Below are positions 1-10,790 of a DNA stretch of 32,683 bases, in pieces. A program made the translations under genes and the position numbers. Every line of letters begins with the position of its first letter. Within the stretch, counting starts at the first letter, position 1. Origin of the DNA: Irineochytrium annulatum (lineage: Eukaryota; Chytridiomycota; Chytridiomycetes; Chytridiales; Chytridiaceae); NCBI GenBank assembly GCA_027600665.1, contig JADGJL010000196.1, forward strand, positions 1 through 32,683, read 5' to 3'. The notes beneath the pieces were generated by a model that saw only the letters and a list, made by a program, of their open reading frames with translations, did no database searches and was not told where the DNA came from.

Positions 1-2941
1 CTACCGCTCGCCCACACGCGCCGGCTCCACCCCCTCCTCCCGCGATAACTCGCCCTACCGACCCGCCATCAAGCAGCCCTCCGCCGCGCCCGCCGCCGGT
101 CCCGCGCCCGTCCGCCCGCATGCGGCGCTCCCCGTCTCACCCTCCGCCTTGTTTACAAATCCGAGGGTGAAGACGCTTAACTACGCCAACATGGCGCTAA
201 TCACGCTCCCGCCCGACCCAAAACCTGGAATGGCGGTTACGAGGCTGCATTTGGCCGGGAACGCGCTTATGACGTTGCCGTCGGCGCTCTTTACGTCGTG
301 CAGGGGTTTACGGTTCCTGGACTTGTCGGACAATAGGCTCGAGTCGCTGCCAGCGTCGATCGCGGGGGCGACGGAGTTGAGGGAGCTGTATCTTAGGGGA
401 AATAATTTGACCCTGGTTGGGAGGGAGGTTGGGCAGCTGACGAAACTGGAGGTGTTGGATTTGGCGAAGAATAAGATGGGCGTGATAGGTATGTTCTTTT
501 CATTAATGTTCATGACTTTGGGCTGCAGTGCTAATAAGTATTTGTGCAAAGATGCAACGTTCTTCACGAACCTATCCCGTCTCCAAACACTGATCCTCTC
601 GGGCAATAGCATGCGTTCTCTTCCCTCTTCCCTTGGCCTCCTACGTGCTGGCGCGCTCTCGTACCTAGGCCTGGACAGCAACAACTTTGATCTTTCACTG
701 CGCAGGTTGACGGACCCGCTGGTGAACGCGAACTTAATGATGGAGAGCAAGGTAAACACGATGCTGAACCAGAGGAAAGCTGTGCTCGGCGCGTCCGAGG
801 AGGACCGCGGGAGGGCGGCTGTCCTGCCGGAGATGGAGAGCGGTTTCTCTGACGACGATTTCATGTCGCCACCGCCGGTCGACGGACCTAGGAAGGTGCA
901 GTTTGGAGGTTGGTATCTTTCGATTTACTTTGTGGCGTCAAAAATTTATGCGATTTTTTAATTACAGATGTGGAAGTGATCGATTCAAATTCTCCGCAGC
1001 CCTCGGGCCGTCAGACGATCGTGACGTCCTCCAACCGCCCGATCAAGCGGTCCTCCCTCCCCGAAATGAACTCCCCCACCGTTCCGACCCTCCACCGGCG
1101 CTCCTCCGATGATAGCCTCGGCCTCGCCGTCACCAACACCAACAACCCGGGTCACGTTCACCTCCAGCGCCTCCTATCCTTCCTCGCCGACCTCCACGAC
1201 CTCGACCCCCGCATCGCCCTCCTCCGCGGTGGGGGCGGCGCCGTTCAGGTTCTTGACCCGCGCGTCGATCGGACGTCGTCACCAAATCCTGGGATTGGCG
1301 ATGATCCCGATGCGCCTGGGTTGTCGGAAAAGGACAGGGAGAAGATACTGAAGAGGCAGAGTCCGGCGAGGAGGGCGAACATTGTGGCGGAGGTATTGGC
1401 GACGGAGCGGACGTACGTTAAGGAGCTGCAGGGTCTTGTGGAGGTTTATGTCGCGCAGCTTGAGAAGTCGGATATACTTACCCCGGCGGACTTGAGCTTT
1501 ATGTTTTCGAACGTGACGAGCATCCTGCTTTTCCATCAATCGTAAGTGCTTTTGTCGTTCGTCGGGGAGACTGGTCACTAACGTAACGCTTTTTAACAGC
1601 CACCTTCTGCCGGAGTTGGAGAAGGCCGCCGCGAACCCGACGCAGCCCCTTGGCTCCGTGTTCTTAAAGTGCGCCCCCTTTTTCAAGATGTATTCTGTCT
1701 ATTACAACAATTTCGACGCCGCCAACCACTTCGCCGTCACCCTCGAGCAGTTAGCCTCATCCTCTTCATCCTCATCATCATCTCGCCCCGCTTCCTCAAT
1801 GCCGGCATCCGCCTCCCAGAACCTCGCCACCCTCCTCCAGAACTCCACCCTTGGCACCTCGAACTCGAACCGGCGCGCGGTCGCGAGGCGATTCAAAGCC
1901 TTCATCAAGCAGGCCCGGACACACCCGTCCCACACCCAAATCAGCCTCCAGGCCTTCCTCATCCTTCCTGTCCAGCGGTTGCCCCGGTATCGCCTCCTCG
2001 TCGACCAGCTTCTTGAGTCGACGCCCCTAAGCCACCCAGACCGCGCACACCTCGATAGCGCGGCTGTCGCCGTCCGTGACAGGGTCGCCGAGTGCAACGA
2101 CCGGAAGCGGGAGATGGAGGAGGTCGAACGCGGGTTGACCATCATGCAGAGGGTTAAGGTGAAGGAGGCGCATTCGGTCGGTGGCGGGCGGTTTGCGCAT
2201 GTTAGAATGGGGCGACGATTTGTGAAGGAGGGAGCGTGGAGGGTCGTCAAGGTCGTTGAGTTAAGGGAGGAGCATCAGGGACGGGGACGAGTCGACGCGT
2301 TATTTGCTGCTGGAGGTAGAAGGGATAGGTTCTTCACGACATCGGTCGGGCCCGTGATTGAAACGCGGTTCGTCGTGGGCGGATCGACGTCGGTCGGGCC
2401 TGGTGCGTCGGCGTTGGCTTCACCTGGTGGGCCGCCGGTCGGAGTCGTCGACACGCCGCCGGGCGGAGGGTCGGACGGGCTCGCGGTCTACGGGCTCCAG
2501 CGGACGTCAGGGCGGGACTTCTGGGTGTTCGTGTTCTCGGACGTGCTGTGCTGGTGCAAGCCGTCACCTGGCGGCGACGGGGACTTCGAGCTCATCCGGG
2601 CATTCGAGGTCGGACCGGGATCGAGGTGCACGGTGGAAATGATGATGGTGTTGCCAGAATCAGCCGGAGGGCCGGCGTCGCCGGTTGTTATGGACCCGGC
2701 ACCCGCAAAGGGACGGTTCAGGAACAGCATGTTCCCGCAGGCTGGGTCGGTGACGTCGGTCGCATCGCATCGGATGAGTCAGCTGCCATCACCGGCGGGA
2801 TCAACGTCATCTGTGGGCAGCTTAGAACCTGAGGCGGTGATGCGTTTCTCGGACGGGGAGTGCATTATGTACGTCCGTGGGTTGGCAGATGATATCGAGG
2901 GATGGGTTGAGACGATCAAGGGCTTAGGGGCCGCGAGATAG
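1..2941 (+). CDS. LRR - RhoGEF (DH) - PH domain protein, 5' truncated
   Basis: Probable guanine-nucleotide exchange factor for Rho/Rac/Cdc42 GTPases, acting at the cell cortex. Exons 2-488, 552-908, 968-1541 and 1600-2941 join in frame to about 919 residues. The frame is open to the window edge, so the start lies upstream. After a Ser/Pro-rich leader come leucine-rich repeats (residues ~60-215, units such as LEVLDLAKNKM and LQTLILSGNSM). A Ser/Pro linker leads to a DH domain (~416-646): it opens with ANIVAEVLATERTYVKEL (CR1) and carries the CR3 signature LILPVQRLPRYRLLVDQLL. A PH-like region follows, ending near GWVETIKGL. A poly-Ser insert of ~40 residues (nt 1756-1872) interrupts the DH domain. 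Introns are 63, 59 and 58 nt; the second starts GTTGGT. DH-PH is the family's usual exchange-factor core; the LRR probably targets it. Family call is secure, GTPase specificity unknown. Confidence 0.88.
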
Positions 2942-4165
2942 GCGGCGGACTTTGGATAGGCTGATGGTAAGGCGGCGAAGTGTATGCTTTTATACTTCCG
3001 ATCGGACCTTTGTTGATTCGCTCTTTTGGATAGTATCGTGTGTGTGGTTGTCGCACGTTGCTTTCTTTAAGATATAAGCACTTTTAGATCATTTTTTCTC
3101 TTTAAATCACTACACGTGTTTCTCTTGTCACATTATCGGCTACCTGACATTTATTTGTATTTTCATTCTCATGGGGTCGTGTCAAATGCACCATGCTTGC
3201 GCTCATAAATTTTGATTTTGCCGTTGAATGCTCAGTCGTTATGCTTGTGACGCTCACCTCATTAACACTGTTCTTGCCTTATCCCCTCCTTTTCATAGCC
3301 CCGTCATAATCCATCATACCTCCTCCGGTATGAGCTCCTGAATTAACCAGTTGGAAAATTAGCTTTCGGACGTAGTTGTTCGTAAACGATGTTGCTTTTT
3401 CACAAGATGTAACTCAATGGCTGTAGATGAACGGCGAACATTCACCCGGGAGACCAGAAGCCACTGTCGGTGCACAGATTGTGAGTGCCGCCAATAATTA
3501 ATACTTAGCTTGGAGCCGGTCGCATCAAGGTCGCGCTCGTGGTGAACGCGGTCAACGTGTGGTAGGCCGCCACCGCAACCTCACGACGGAGGAAATTCGA
3601 GGACCTGCCCCATCCTTCGGTTGGCACCATTATGGGAAGGGTAAGTTGCCTGAAGTTGCTGCTAACGGAGAGTTCGAAGGTATGGTCGGGGGATCGGCTT
3701 CTCATAGAAGGCGGAATCGAGGATAGGCTGCCGTACGCGGAAAGCAGGCTAGCATTTAGCATTGGATTACACGAGGGACGCTACGGAACCGATATTGTCC
3801 ACACGGGAGATTCAAAAGCAGTTGCTGTCGGACCAGACCCTGAAGTCAGCCCGAAGGTCGATGGATTGTCTACAGCTCAATGATGCCAGCAACGTGGTAG
3901 TGTGGAGTGTGGAGGAGGGGGGCAACTGGGACACTTGCTTACAGACGAAAGCTATTCAATGAAGCTTAAAATGAAGGTGGATGAAAATCTCTGTCAGCGA
4001 TATCTCGTGTTCGTGCATCATTGCATTAGGCCTGTTTCGAGTTTCATCTAAATGTCGACTGCTTTCCTTCTTTGACATTCCCCTGTCGCAGGTAGTGTAA
4101 AAATATAAAAGAACGGAGAGTACCTTGGTGCAGTCAAACTCCGCAATCCAAGTTCGTCACCATCA
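2942..4165. other. intergenic, no convincing gene
   Basis: About 1.2 kb between the RhoGEF stop and the next start. The first 500 bases are AT-richer 3'-flank. Around 3500-3960 base composition rises and short frames occur on both strands, but none has a recognisable domain or clear splice sites. The best is a 41-codon minus-strand frame starting at 3630 (see findings). No tRNA-like B box was seen. Confidence 0.5.
4104..4110 (+). promoter_or_regulatory. TATA-box candidate for the 4166 gene
   Basis: TATAAAA lies 55 bases before the start codon of the small four-exon gene, inside an A-rich stretch. Position and sequence fit a core promoter TATA element; no other evidence. Confidence 0.45.
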
Positions 4166-4851
4166 ATGTCCGGCATCCGCATCATCCTCGCTGAGGGCCT
4201 CACGGGCGGCATCATGAGCGTCTCGCCGTCCCGACAAGTCGTTTTGGACCTCTCCGACGGCCGCACCTCGGTCGAGCTTCACAAGCGGAAGAAGGGGACG
4301 AGGGACGACTATAATGTCATGACTGGCGAGGGGCAGTCATTGACGGGGTGAGCTTTTGTTCTATTGGGGCTCGAAAGATACCCCGAATTTTACCTTGATT
4401 TAGGCTCTGCTTTCTTCTTCGCTAACATACCTTGATTGCAAGGGAAATGGAGAGTCTTGTTAGCGAGGTCGTGACGCAGATCCCGAGGCTGCCGATGGAG
4501 GAGCCGACTGCATGTGAGGATATCTACGAGTGGTGAGCGCTTATCGCCCTTCCGGGGCTTCATTTTACGCAGGCTTCAGATGTTAATCTGGTGCATTTCA
4601 GCGAAACGTCTCTCCAAATCGAAGGCCCGGGGTTTCGATGGCAGAACGGTGCGTTTGATTACCGTTTGGCTGCGTTCGCTGCGCTCTTCCTAACTGCTTT
4701 TTTTTTTTCTCTTTCTTTAGTCCCACCGCAAGGCTGCAGTTCCTGCCCGTCGTCGACCAAGCCAACGGATGAGCAGAAGAATATGTTTAAGTCGATTGTG
4801 AAGTCCATCTTCGACTTCGCCGAGCGCCACGCGACGACGGTTCAAGCGTGA
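4166..4851 (+). CDS. hypothetical protein, 149 aa, four exons
   Basis: Not recognised. Exons 4166-4347, 4443-4532, 4602-4648 and 4721-4851 join in frame to 149 codons plus TGA, all with GT-AG introns (95, 69 and 72 nt); GCTAAC precedes the first acceptor and CTAAC the last. The product starts MSGIRIILAEGLTGG and has a basic turn (HKRKKGTRDD), an acidic middle and a helical tail (DEQKNMFKSIVKSIFDF). Four cysteines lie in the second half, two as CSSC. There is no signal peptide or membrane segment, so it is probably soluble. The consistent splice phases and the TATA candidate upstream argue that it is real. The third intron preserves frame, so it could be retained without a stop. Confidence 0.6.
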
Positions 4852-5347
4852 TGAGCAGGTTACAATGAATAACTGGAGATTTCGAGGAATACCAAATCCG
4901 ATGTCTCGTATCCACGCATCCAAGTTATCATCATGACAGTTTCAACATTTTTTATCAAAGTGTTTTGCTTGTTAATTCGAGTTCATTCAACTATCTTACA
5001 TCCAACTTGCAGCTCGTTTATTTTACTGAATACAACGTGTTGGATCACTAAACGTGTCAGATCACAACGCAGCGGGATTGTTCAACGAAAAAGATGGGTC
5101 ACTTCATGCAAGAAACGATGGATAAGCCAGCAATGAAAGAAATTAAAGAGGATAAGTTTACATGTGGTTTGATGAAGCGAGTATGTACGTTTGCGGAGAA
5201 AGTTAGGACAAGAATTTTGGTCGAAAAAGAAAGAAAAAAAACAAAAAAAACAAGGGATTTAACATGGCAGCTCAGCAGCTCAAGGATTGTGGGCGTGTAA
5301 ACATCGGCCCGGGTTATGTATAGTACGGGGTAATTTCATTTAATCCA
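4852..5347. other. convergent intergenic region, nothing seen
   Basis: About 500 bases between two gene ends that face each other. It is A/T-rich, with an A-rich run near 5225-5250. Only short frames without splice or domain support are present. Confidence 0.5.
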
Positions 5348-7206
5348 TCATTCGCTGTTCCCATCCAGGTCGCCCCCCTCGCCCTCGTCAACAAAAGACC
5401 CTCCAACGGGTGGGTGGTTGCCACCAGCCCGTTTTCCCTCTGCGGCCAAATGTCTTTTCAACGCATCCTATTCGAACCAAACGGTTAATAAAACCCGCAT
5501 GGAACAAAAAGAAAACCAACAGAACTTAAAAAAACATACCGATCTCGCAAAGCTCAAACTGCAATGCATGCACAAATGCGGCCTCTCCTCCGAATGCAAG
5601 CTCCTCGTGTGCCTCCTTAAATCATGCTTCCTCGAAAACGTCGCCGGGCAGAAATCGCACCTAAACGGCCTTTCCCCCGAATGACAGCGTAAATGGCTCT
5701 GGAGGTTGTACCGCCTCGTGAACGTCTTCTCGCAGCCCGGCTCGGGGCATCTGTAGACTTTATTGTTGGAGGGCCCACCGCCGTTGGACGAGGCGCGGGA
5801 GGCCGTGGAGAGCGTCGAGGAGGTGGGGTGAAGGGTTGCGGGAGGCGCGCCGGAGGTCGGCGAGAGGGAGCCGGAGGGAGACGGGCCCCAGGCTGCGGCT
5901 GTTGCGGCCGCGGCGGAAGCGGAGAGGTCGGAGGCGTTCGAGGCGCGGTGATCGAGGAACGGGGGCATGCGGTGGGCTTGCTGGTGCACGGGGGTGTAAT
6001 GTGGGTCGGACGGAAGGTGGTGGGCGATCGGAGGGGTCGGGAGCGTCGTGTAGGGCTGAAAGTGCGGCTGACTCGGGTCGTGCTGCTGATGTTGTAGGAG
6101 ATTGGGCTGAAGCGAGTGGTGGACGGGGTAGTAAACGTGACTCGAGTTCTCCGGATGAGACGGGAGGCCGGCCTGCTGCGGTTGTTGAGGCTGGTACTGC
6201 AACTGCGCGTGCTGCTGAAGCTGCTGGTGCTGGGACGGCTGGGACGCGGAGGTCGGTGATCGACCGGAGGGGCTGACGGAGCCCAACGGGGACAGGCCGC
6301 GCGACGTCGACGCGGACGAGGGATCGCTGCCCGTGTGGTTTACGTTTGGTGGCGCGCCGAGCGGCCGTGGAGGGAAGGGCTGTTGAAGGTGCTGGTGAGG
6401 ATCCGAGGACTGCGCAGTGGAAGTCCGGCGCATAATTGGGGCGGGCAGGGTCGTGTAAGGCAGCTGTTGCGGCGGCTGTAGCTGGTGCTGTTGCTGCTGC
6501 GAGTAGAAATTGGCAGTGACGGACGAGACCGACGGCAGGGACTGGGACGTGTCCGCCCGCCGCATAATCGGCGCCGGGAGAGTCGAAAACGGCAGGTGCG
6601 GGGGCCGCGGCAACTGCTGTTGAGAGTCGTACGGCTGGTAGGTGTGCTGTTGATGTAACTGGCTGAGTGACGGCAACGAACCCATCTCCGTCGTTGCGGC
6701 CGCACTCAACGATCCAGGGTACATCGGCTGATACTGAGCGGATGATGGGCGCGTCGGCTCCGCGTTCAGGTCGCCGGTCTCCACCTTCACGTGGCTGTCC
6801 GCTCCTTCCAACTGACGACCAGCATCCTGCTGTGGTTGAAGACTTTGGTGACTTTGAAGGTGGGTATCGCTACCAGTCCGTTGATAGTCGGCTGCTCCAT
6901 TCAGGTGTGCGCCGTCTTCGCGGTACGGATGAGGTTGATTTGGCTGAGCCAGGGCACCCAGCACGCTGACGGCCACCAGCTCCTGGTCTTTCTGGCTGGT
7001 GGCGACGCCGCCGCCATTCTCGGACTGGCCACCGCTCATGTCAGGATCTCGGGCGAGCGGACTGGGGGTCAGGACGTCAAGCCGGCGGGTTCCGAGGAGG
7101 ATGTCGATGACGGCGACGGGCTGGGTTGGCGTTGCAGGGTTGCCCACTGGTTGCTTCGTGTCTGCTGGCTGCGGCTTCGCCGTGGCTGCGTTGGGCTGGC
7201 TCGGCA
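5348..7206 (-). CDS. Crz1-like C2H2 zinc-finger transcription factor (5' end unresolved)
   Basis: Nuclear DNA-binding factor most like the calcineurin-responsive Crz1 family. A long Gln/Pro/Ser/His-rich region precedes three C-terminal fingers (nt ~5756-5470). Finger 1 is CPEPGC with TRRYNLQSHLRCH, finger 2 CDFC with SRKHDLRRH, finger 3 CMHC with SFARSDALKRH. A 72-nt intron (5468-5539) splits finger 3 exactly after FARS; the next exon supplies DALKRH and ends at 5348. As in Crz1, the last finger lacks a normal fourth ligand. There is no ATG at the 5' end of the frame: it opens from about 7246 with a GTG, and a good acceptor (CTGCAG) at 7207-7209 suggests an upstream exon that I could not place. 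The first in-frame ATG is at 7039. Two LPAPIMRR repeats lie in the disordered half. In Crz1, calcium/calcineurin controls nuclear entry; here that is inferred from the fingers only. Confidence 0.8.
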
Positions 7207-7467
7207 CTGCAGATGAGGCGAAGCAAAAATGTCGGCTGGAAACCACGGAGGCGCGTGGTGGCAGGGTACATTAGAAAGCATTCATAAGCCACACCAGACG
7301 AACAACAAATGAAGAAATATACACTCGGATGGAGAGACACAGTAAAGTGCCGAGTACAAATTGCTTACTGTCATTATACTCTGCTAAGTTGGCGGCCAAC
7401 GTACAACCGCAAACCTTAGTATAGACTCGTTCCCTTCCTTCCCTGATTCTTCATGAACGCGTTCGAT

Positions 7468-8451
7468 TCACTTCCTCGAAATGTTGAACCCTCCAAATCC
7501 TTGGCACGTCGGCATCATCTCGACCGTGTTGATGTTGAGGTGAGCCGGCCTCGTGGCGACCCAGTAGACGGTGTCGGCGATGTCGTCCGGGGTAATGGAC
7601 TGGGTGCCCTGGTAGACCTTATCGGCGGCACCTTGGTCGCCACGGTACCGAACAGTGCTGAATTCGGTGCCGGAGCACATGCCGGGGGCGATGTTCGTGG
7701 CGCGGACGCCGGTTCCGACGAGGTCGGCGCGGACTGGCATTTTATGAGGACAACGAGAGACGAAAAGGAAGGACGTAACGCGCGCGAAAAGACACCAAAA
7801 CCAAAGATGAATACAAGGGAAATATATAGAAGAAAAACTCACGGTTCAACGTGAACTGGTCCACAAACGCCTTAGTCGCGCCATATACATTGCCGCCCGG
7901 GTAAGGGTAGAATCCGGCTGTGGAACCGATGTTGATAACCGTCCCCTTTCCGCGCTCCACCATGCCCGGCAGGACCTTGTTGGTCATCCGCACGAGGCCC
8001 TCGCAGTTGGTCCGGATCATCGTGAGCCACTCCTCCAAGTCGGCCCTGTGGGCGGGCTCCGTGCCAAGGGCGAGGCCGGCATTCTATTACCAAAATCGAG
8101 GTTCGGTTGGAAAGTAATTTTCGTGCATTCAGTGCAATGAGACGCAGGTGACCATTTGGCTAGCTGCAGTGGTCGTGCAACTGCATGTTCAGAGCAAATA
8201 CCAACATTAACGAGCACATCGATCTTCCTCCGCTCCTCCGGTAAACTCTCCAGCCCCTTCCTGACGCTCTCCTCGTCCGATACGTCCATCTCGAGCGCGA
8301 CTCCCTTCGTCTCGCCGCCGATCTCGATCAGGAGCTGCTCGACGCGGTCCCGCCGACGGGCGGCCAGGATTACGTAGTGTCCGTTCTTGGCGAATATCCG
8401 GGCGATTGCCGAACCGAAGCCGGCACTGGCGCCAGTAATGAGGCAGTTCAT
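7468..8451 (-). CDS. short-chain dehydrogenase/reductase, YdfG/YMR226C type
   Basis: NAD(P)-dependent oxidoreductase of the classical SDR family, 250 aa. The closest known types act on serine, allo-threonine or 3-hydroxy acids. Exons 8206-8451, 7843-8083 and 7468-7733 join in frame. The cofactor motif TGASAGFGSAIA starts at residue 5; the NAG motif (NAGLALGTEP) is rebuilt by the first splice. Catalytic Ser is in INIGSTAGFYPYPGG and the YxxxK pair in YGATK. Length is typical. The first intron (122 nt) starts GTTGGT; the second (109 nt) is canonical. I chose the ATG at 8451 because it puts the Rossmann motif at the terminus. An in-frame ATG at 8604 would add ~51 basic, Ser/Arg-rich residues that could act as a mitochondrial presequence. 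Substrate is not readable from sequence. Confidence 0.9.
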
Positions 8452-8753
8452 GGTTGATGGGGGATTGCGAGGTGGGAACGGGAAGCGACGAAATAATGCG
8501 ATGGGTTTTGCCGTGGAATGATCAAGCCGTCTTGTGGAAGAACGGTGCAATGATTTGGGTGGGCGCGGAAAGACACCGAAACAACGTGAACAGTAACTGA
8601 TCATCTGAATGCTAAAAGATTATGCAAAGTAATTGATTATATCAGCCTGAAGCGTTAAACGAGCCATAAGTGCATTGAAGTCAAGACATCATTGACGTGA
8701 AATAGAGAGCGACACGAAACGATGAATTGCGAAAGCCGCAGATGCGATCAACT

Positions 8754-9545
8754 TCATCTGGTGTCTCTACGGTTCGCGCAGACCGCATCCGCGTGAAGAA
8801 TCGTAGTCATGGCGGTACTGGCGGCGTTGGCAGTCGCGTGGCTTGCTGTTGGCGATGCTGGCAGGCGCGTCAGATGAGGAGGGCAGCAGCAGAAACGCCA
8901 ATACAATAAGAGCGCGGCGAGACAGGCTGCGGTTACTCGGAGATACCCTGGACGCCCCTCCGACGACAGTGGCGTCAACCCCTCCGCGAACCTTGACGGT
9001 CTCACCCTAATAACCTCATCCACCGTGCTTCAAGTTCGCGACGGCCACGTACCCGTCCATTAGCGGCGACTCCGCAAACTCAGGCGACATTGATCCGCCC
9101 TGACCCGAGAGGGACGAGCGCATGAGTGGCAACTCCAAGGAGGGCTGTAAATTTAAGGTCATTTCCTACATCTCAGTAAACGCGTCCCAGGGTCGCGTCG
9201 GGCTGGGACTTTGTCACGTCCCTCCTGGGCGGCGTCGGCGAGATCGAGCGGGGGTTGCTCGAGCGCGTGAAGGCCGTCAGCATCATGTCGGCCGAGGTCA
9301 GATTCGCGACCGTGAAGCGCATGTCGCTGGTGATGTCGGAGAACAGGGTCCTGCAGGAAATTGTAGACCACGCGACCGCCATCGCGGTGGAGGCCACGAA
9401 CGAGTTTGGGTTCGTCCATATGAAGGTCGAGAGGGCAGTGTCGAGAATTGCGGCCGCCTGGGGGGAACCTCGAGATCGGTCAGTTCGCGTCGTCGTTTGA
9501 TTCCAATTGCGTATAGTGACTCTTTTCTCCTGCCGTGGTTTCTAG
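8754..9545. other. unresolved region with coding-like frames on both strands
   Basis: On the plus strand a frame open from 9180 to 9500 gives a helix-rich segment (ERGLLERVKAVSIMSAEVRF...). On the minus strand a frame from 9545 can splice at 9217/9145 (73 nt, GT-AG, phase 0) into a stretch reading SLELPLMRSSLSGQGG... and DGYVAVANLKHGG, then a stop near 9010. A hydrophobic segment (TAACLAALLLYW) is encoded further along the minus strand in another frame. Third codon positions of the two main frames coincide, so GC bias cannot separate them. No domain is recognised. It may be one poorly resolved gene or a decayed one. Confidence 0.35.
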
Positions 9546-9773
9546 TCTGCTACTCAACTTCGATAGATACAAATAATAAAAGCTTTTCCACTAGTGTGTC
9601 ATTAAGTCACAAGCCATTGCATTAAAGGCTGATCGACGTCTTGATGGGCGTGGCACGCGACCCATCCGCATGTCTTGCCTACAACCTTAAATGACGAAGG
9701 ACGTGGCGGTGGAAATATTAGTAGCGACGAAGCGGTCCCCTGCTGTCCAACATCGCCAACGACATCGGTTGCC

Positions 9774-10064
9774 ATGTTGGATTGCACTGCCTATTGGATC
9801 CTCTATGTCGTATGCGGCTTCGCCGGTGAGACCTCTCCGCCACTCGATCATTTTCATTGTGCTCACATCTCGTTTTCTCCCCATCCAGGTACCGCCATCG
9901 GCGCCGTCGTCACCATCTACTTTGTCCGACGACTGCAGCAGCAGCGCCAACTCGAGCAGTCGGTCATGAACGCCAACTACATCCGTCCGACGCAGGTCCA
10001 GGTCCAGGCCTTGCCTGTGTATCAGCAGGCGTACACCCCGGAGAAGGGCGGCCAGAAGTCATGA
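9774..10064 (+). CDS. small single-pass membrane protein, 75 aa
   Basis: Not assigned to a family. Exons 9774-9825 and 9889-10064 (intron 63 nt, CATCCAG acceptor) give 75 residues. A short N-terminus leads into a hydrophobic stretch (~residues 7-30, WILYVVCGFAGTAIGAVV then TIYFVRRL) that ends in two arginines, so the tail is probably cytosolic or matrix-side by the positive-inside rule. The tail is Gln-rich (RRLQQQRQLEQS) and ends with a polar VYQQAYTPEKGGQKS. A Gly-rich core (GFAGTAIGAVV) could allow helix packing in a small organelle-membrane subunit, but that is only a guess. The intron keeps the frame open, so a retained-intron form of 96 aa is possible. Confidence 0.6.
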   Translation: MLDCTAYWILYVVCGFAGETSPPLDHFHCAHISFSPHPGTAIGAVVTIYFVRRLQQQRQLEQSVMNANYIRPTQVQVQALPVYQQAYTPEKGGQKS

Positions 10065-10790
10065 ATGGTGGCAGAAGGTGATGAAGGTTTCGATGGTCAG
10101 CCGAGAGGTTTGAATCGCATTTGGGAAAGGGCAATGGCTTCCACGATAGGTTCCTGATATCCACGTTATTACATCTTTACGTTAAAAGTCAAATTTTCGA
10201 AGTTTTGTTATCCGATGAAATTTGGACATGACCGAACGGCTAACGCCGGTGATAAAGTGATAAAGAAGTTTGAAAGAGCCGCTTTATTTAAATATATATC
10301 GAATCTTTGCGTGCGACAGCTCCACAGCCCGTCGGTACGCACGCACGACGGTGGGTCCGTTTCCGTTCAGATCTTACATATCCTCTCAAGTTAGAATTTA
10401 TGAATCTACATATCTTCTTAAGTTCATGTGTGCCATTAAAGTTTTAGACAGCCGAAGTATTGCTAAGCCTCTTGAAGGAGGAGTTGGGGGTGAGCGGGAG
10501 TTACCAAATAAAATTTCAGTCTATGATGCCCTCGACTGTGGCCCCTGGAGCTTTGGAAGTCCTAGCACGAAGTTCACGAATGTTTGATTCGCTGGCATAT
10601 AAATTGCTCGAGCGCGCAAGAGAAAATTCATCTTCAAGCTACATAGCAACGAAAATTCCTACCAAGAAAAATATGACAATATCGTTGTGGTATTTTGGCA
10701 CTTAAACACATATAATACAGTAAAGCAAACACATCATCCGCCACCCGAAGTCTTGATATTATTAAATCGCGTGCTGTACAAAAAGAGACA
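10065..10790. other. convergent intergenic region, nothing seen
   Basis: About 700 AT-rich bases between the small membrane protein gene and the end of the beta-propeller gene. Short frames only; no RNA gene or repeat recognised. TTATTTAAATATATAT occurs near 10284. Confidence 0.5.
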
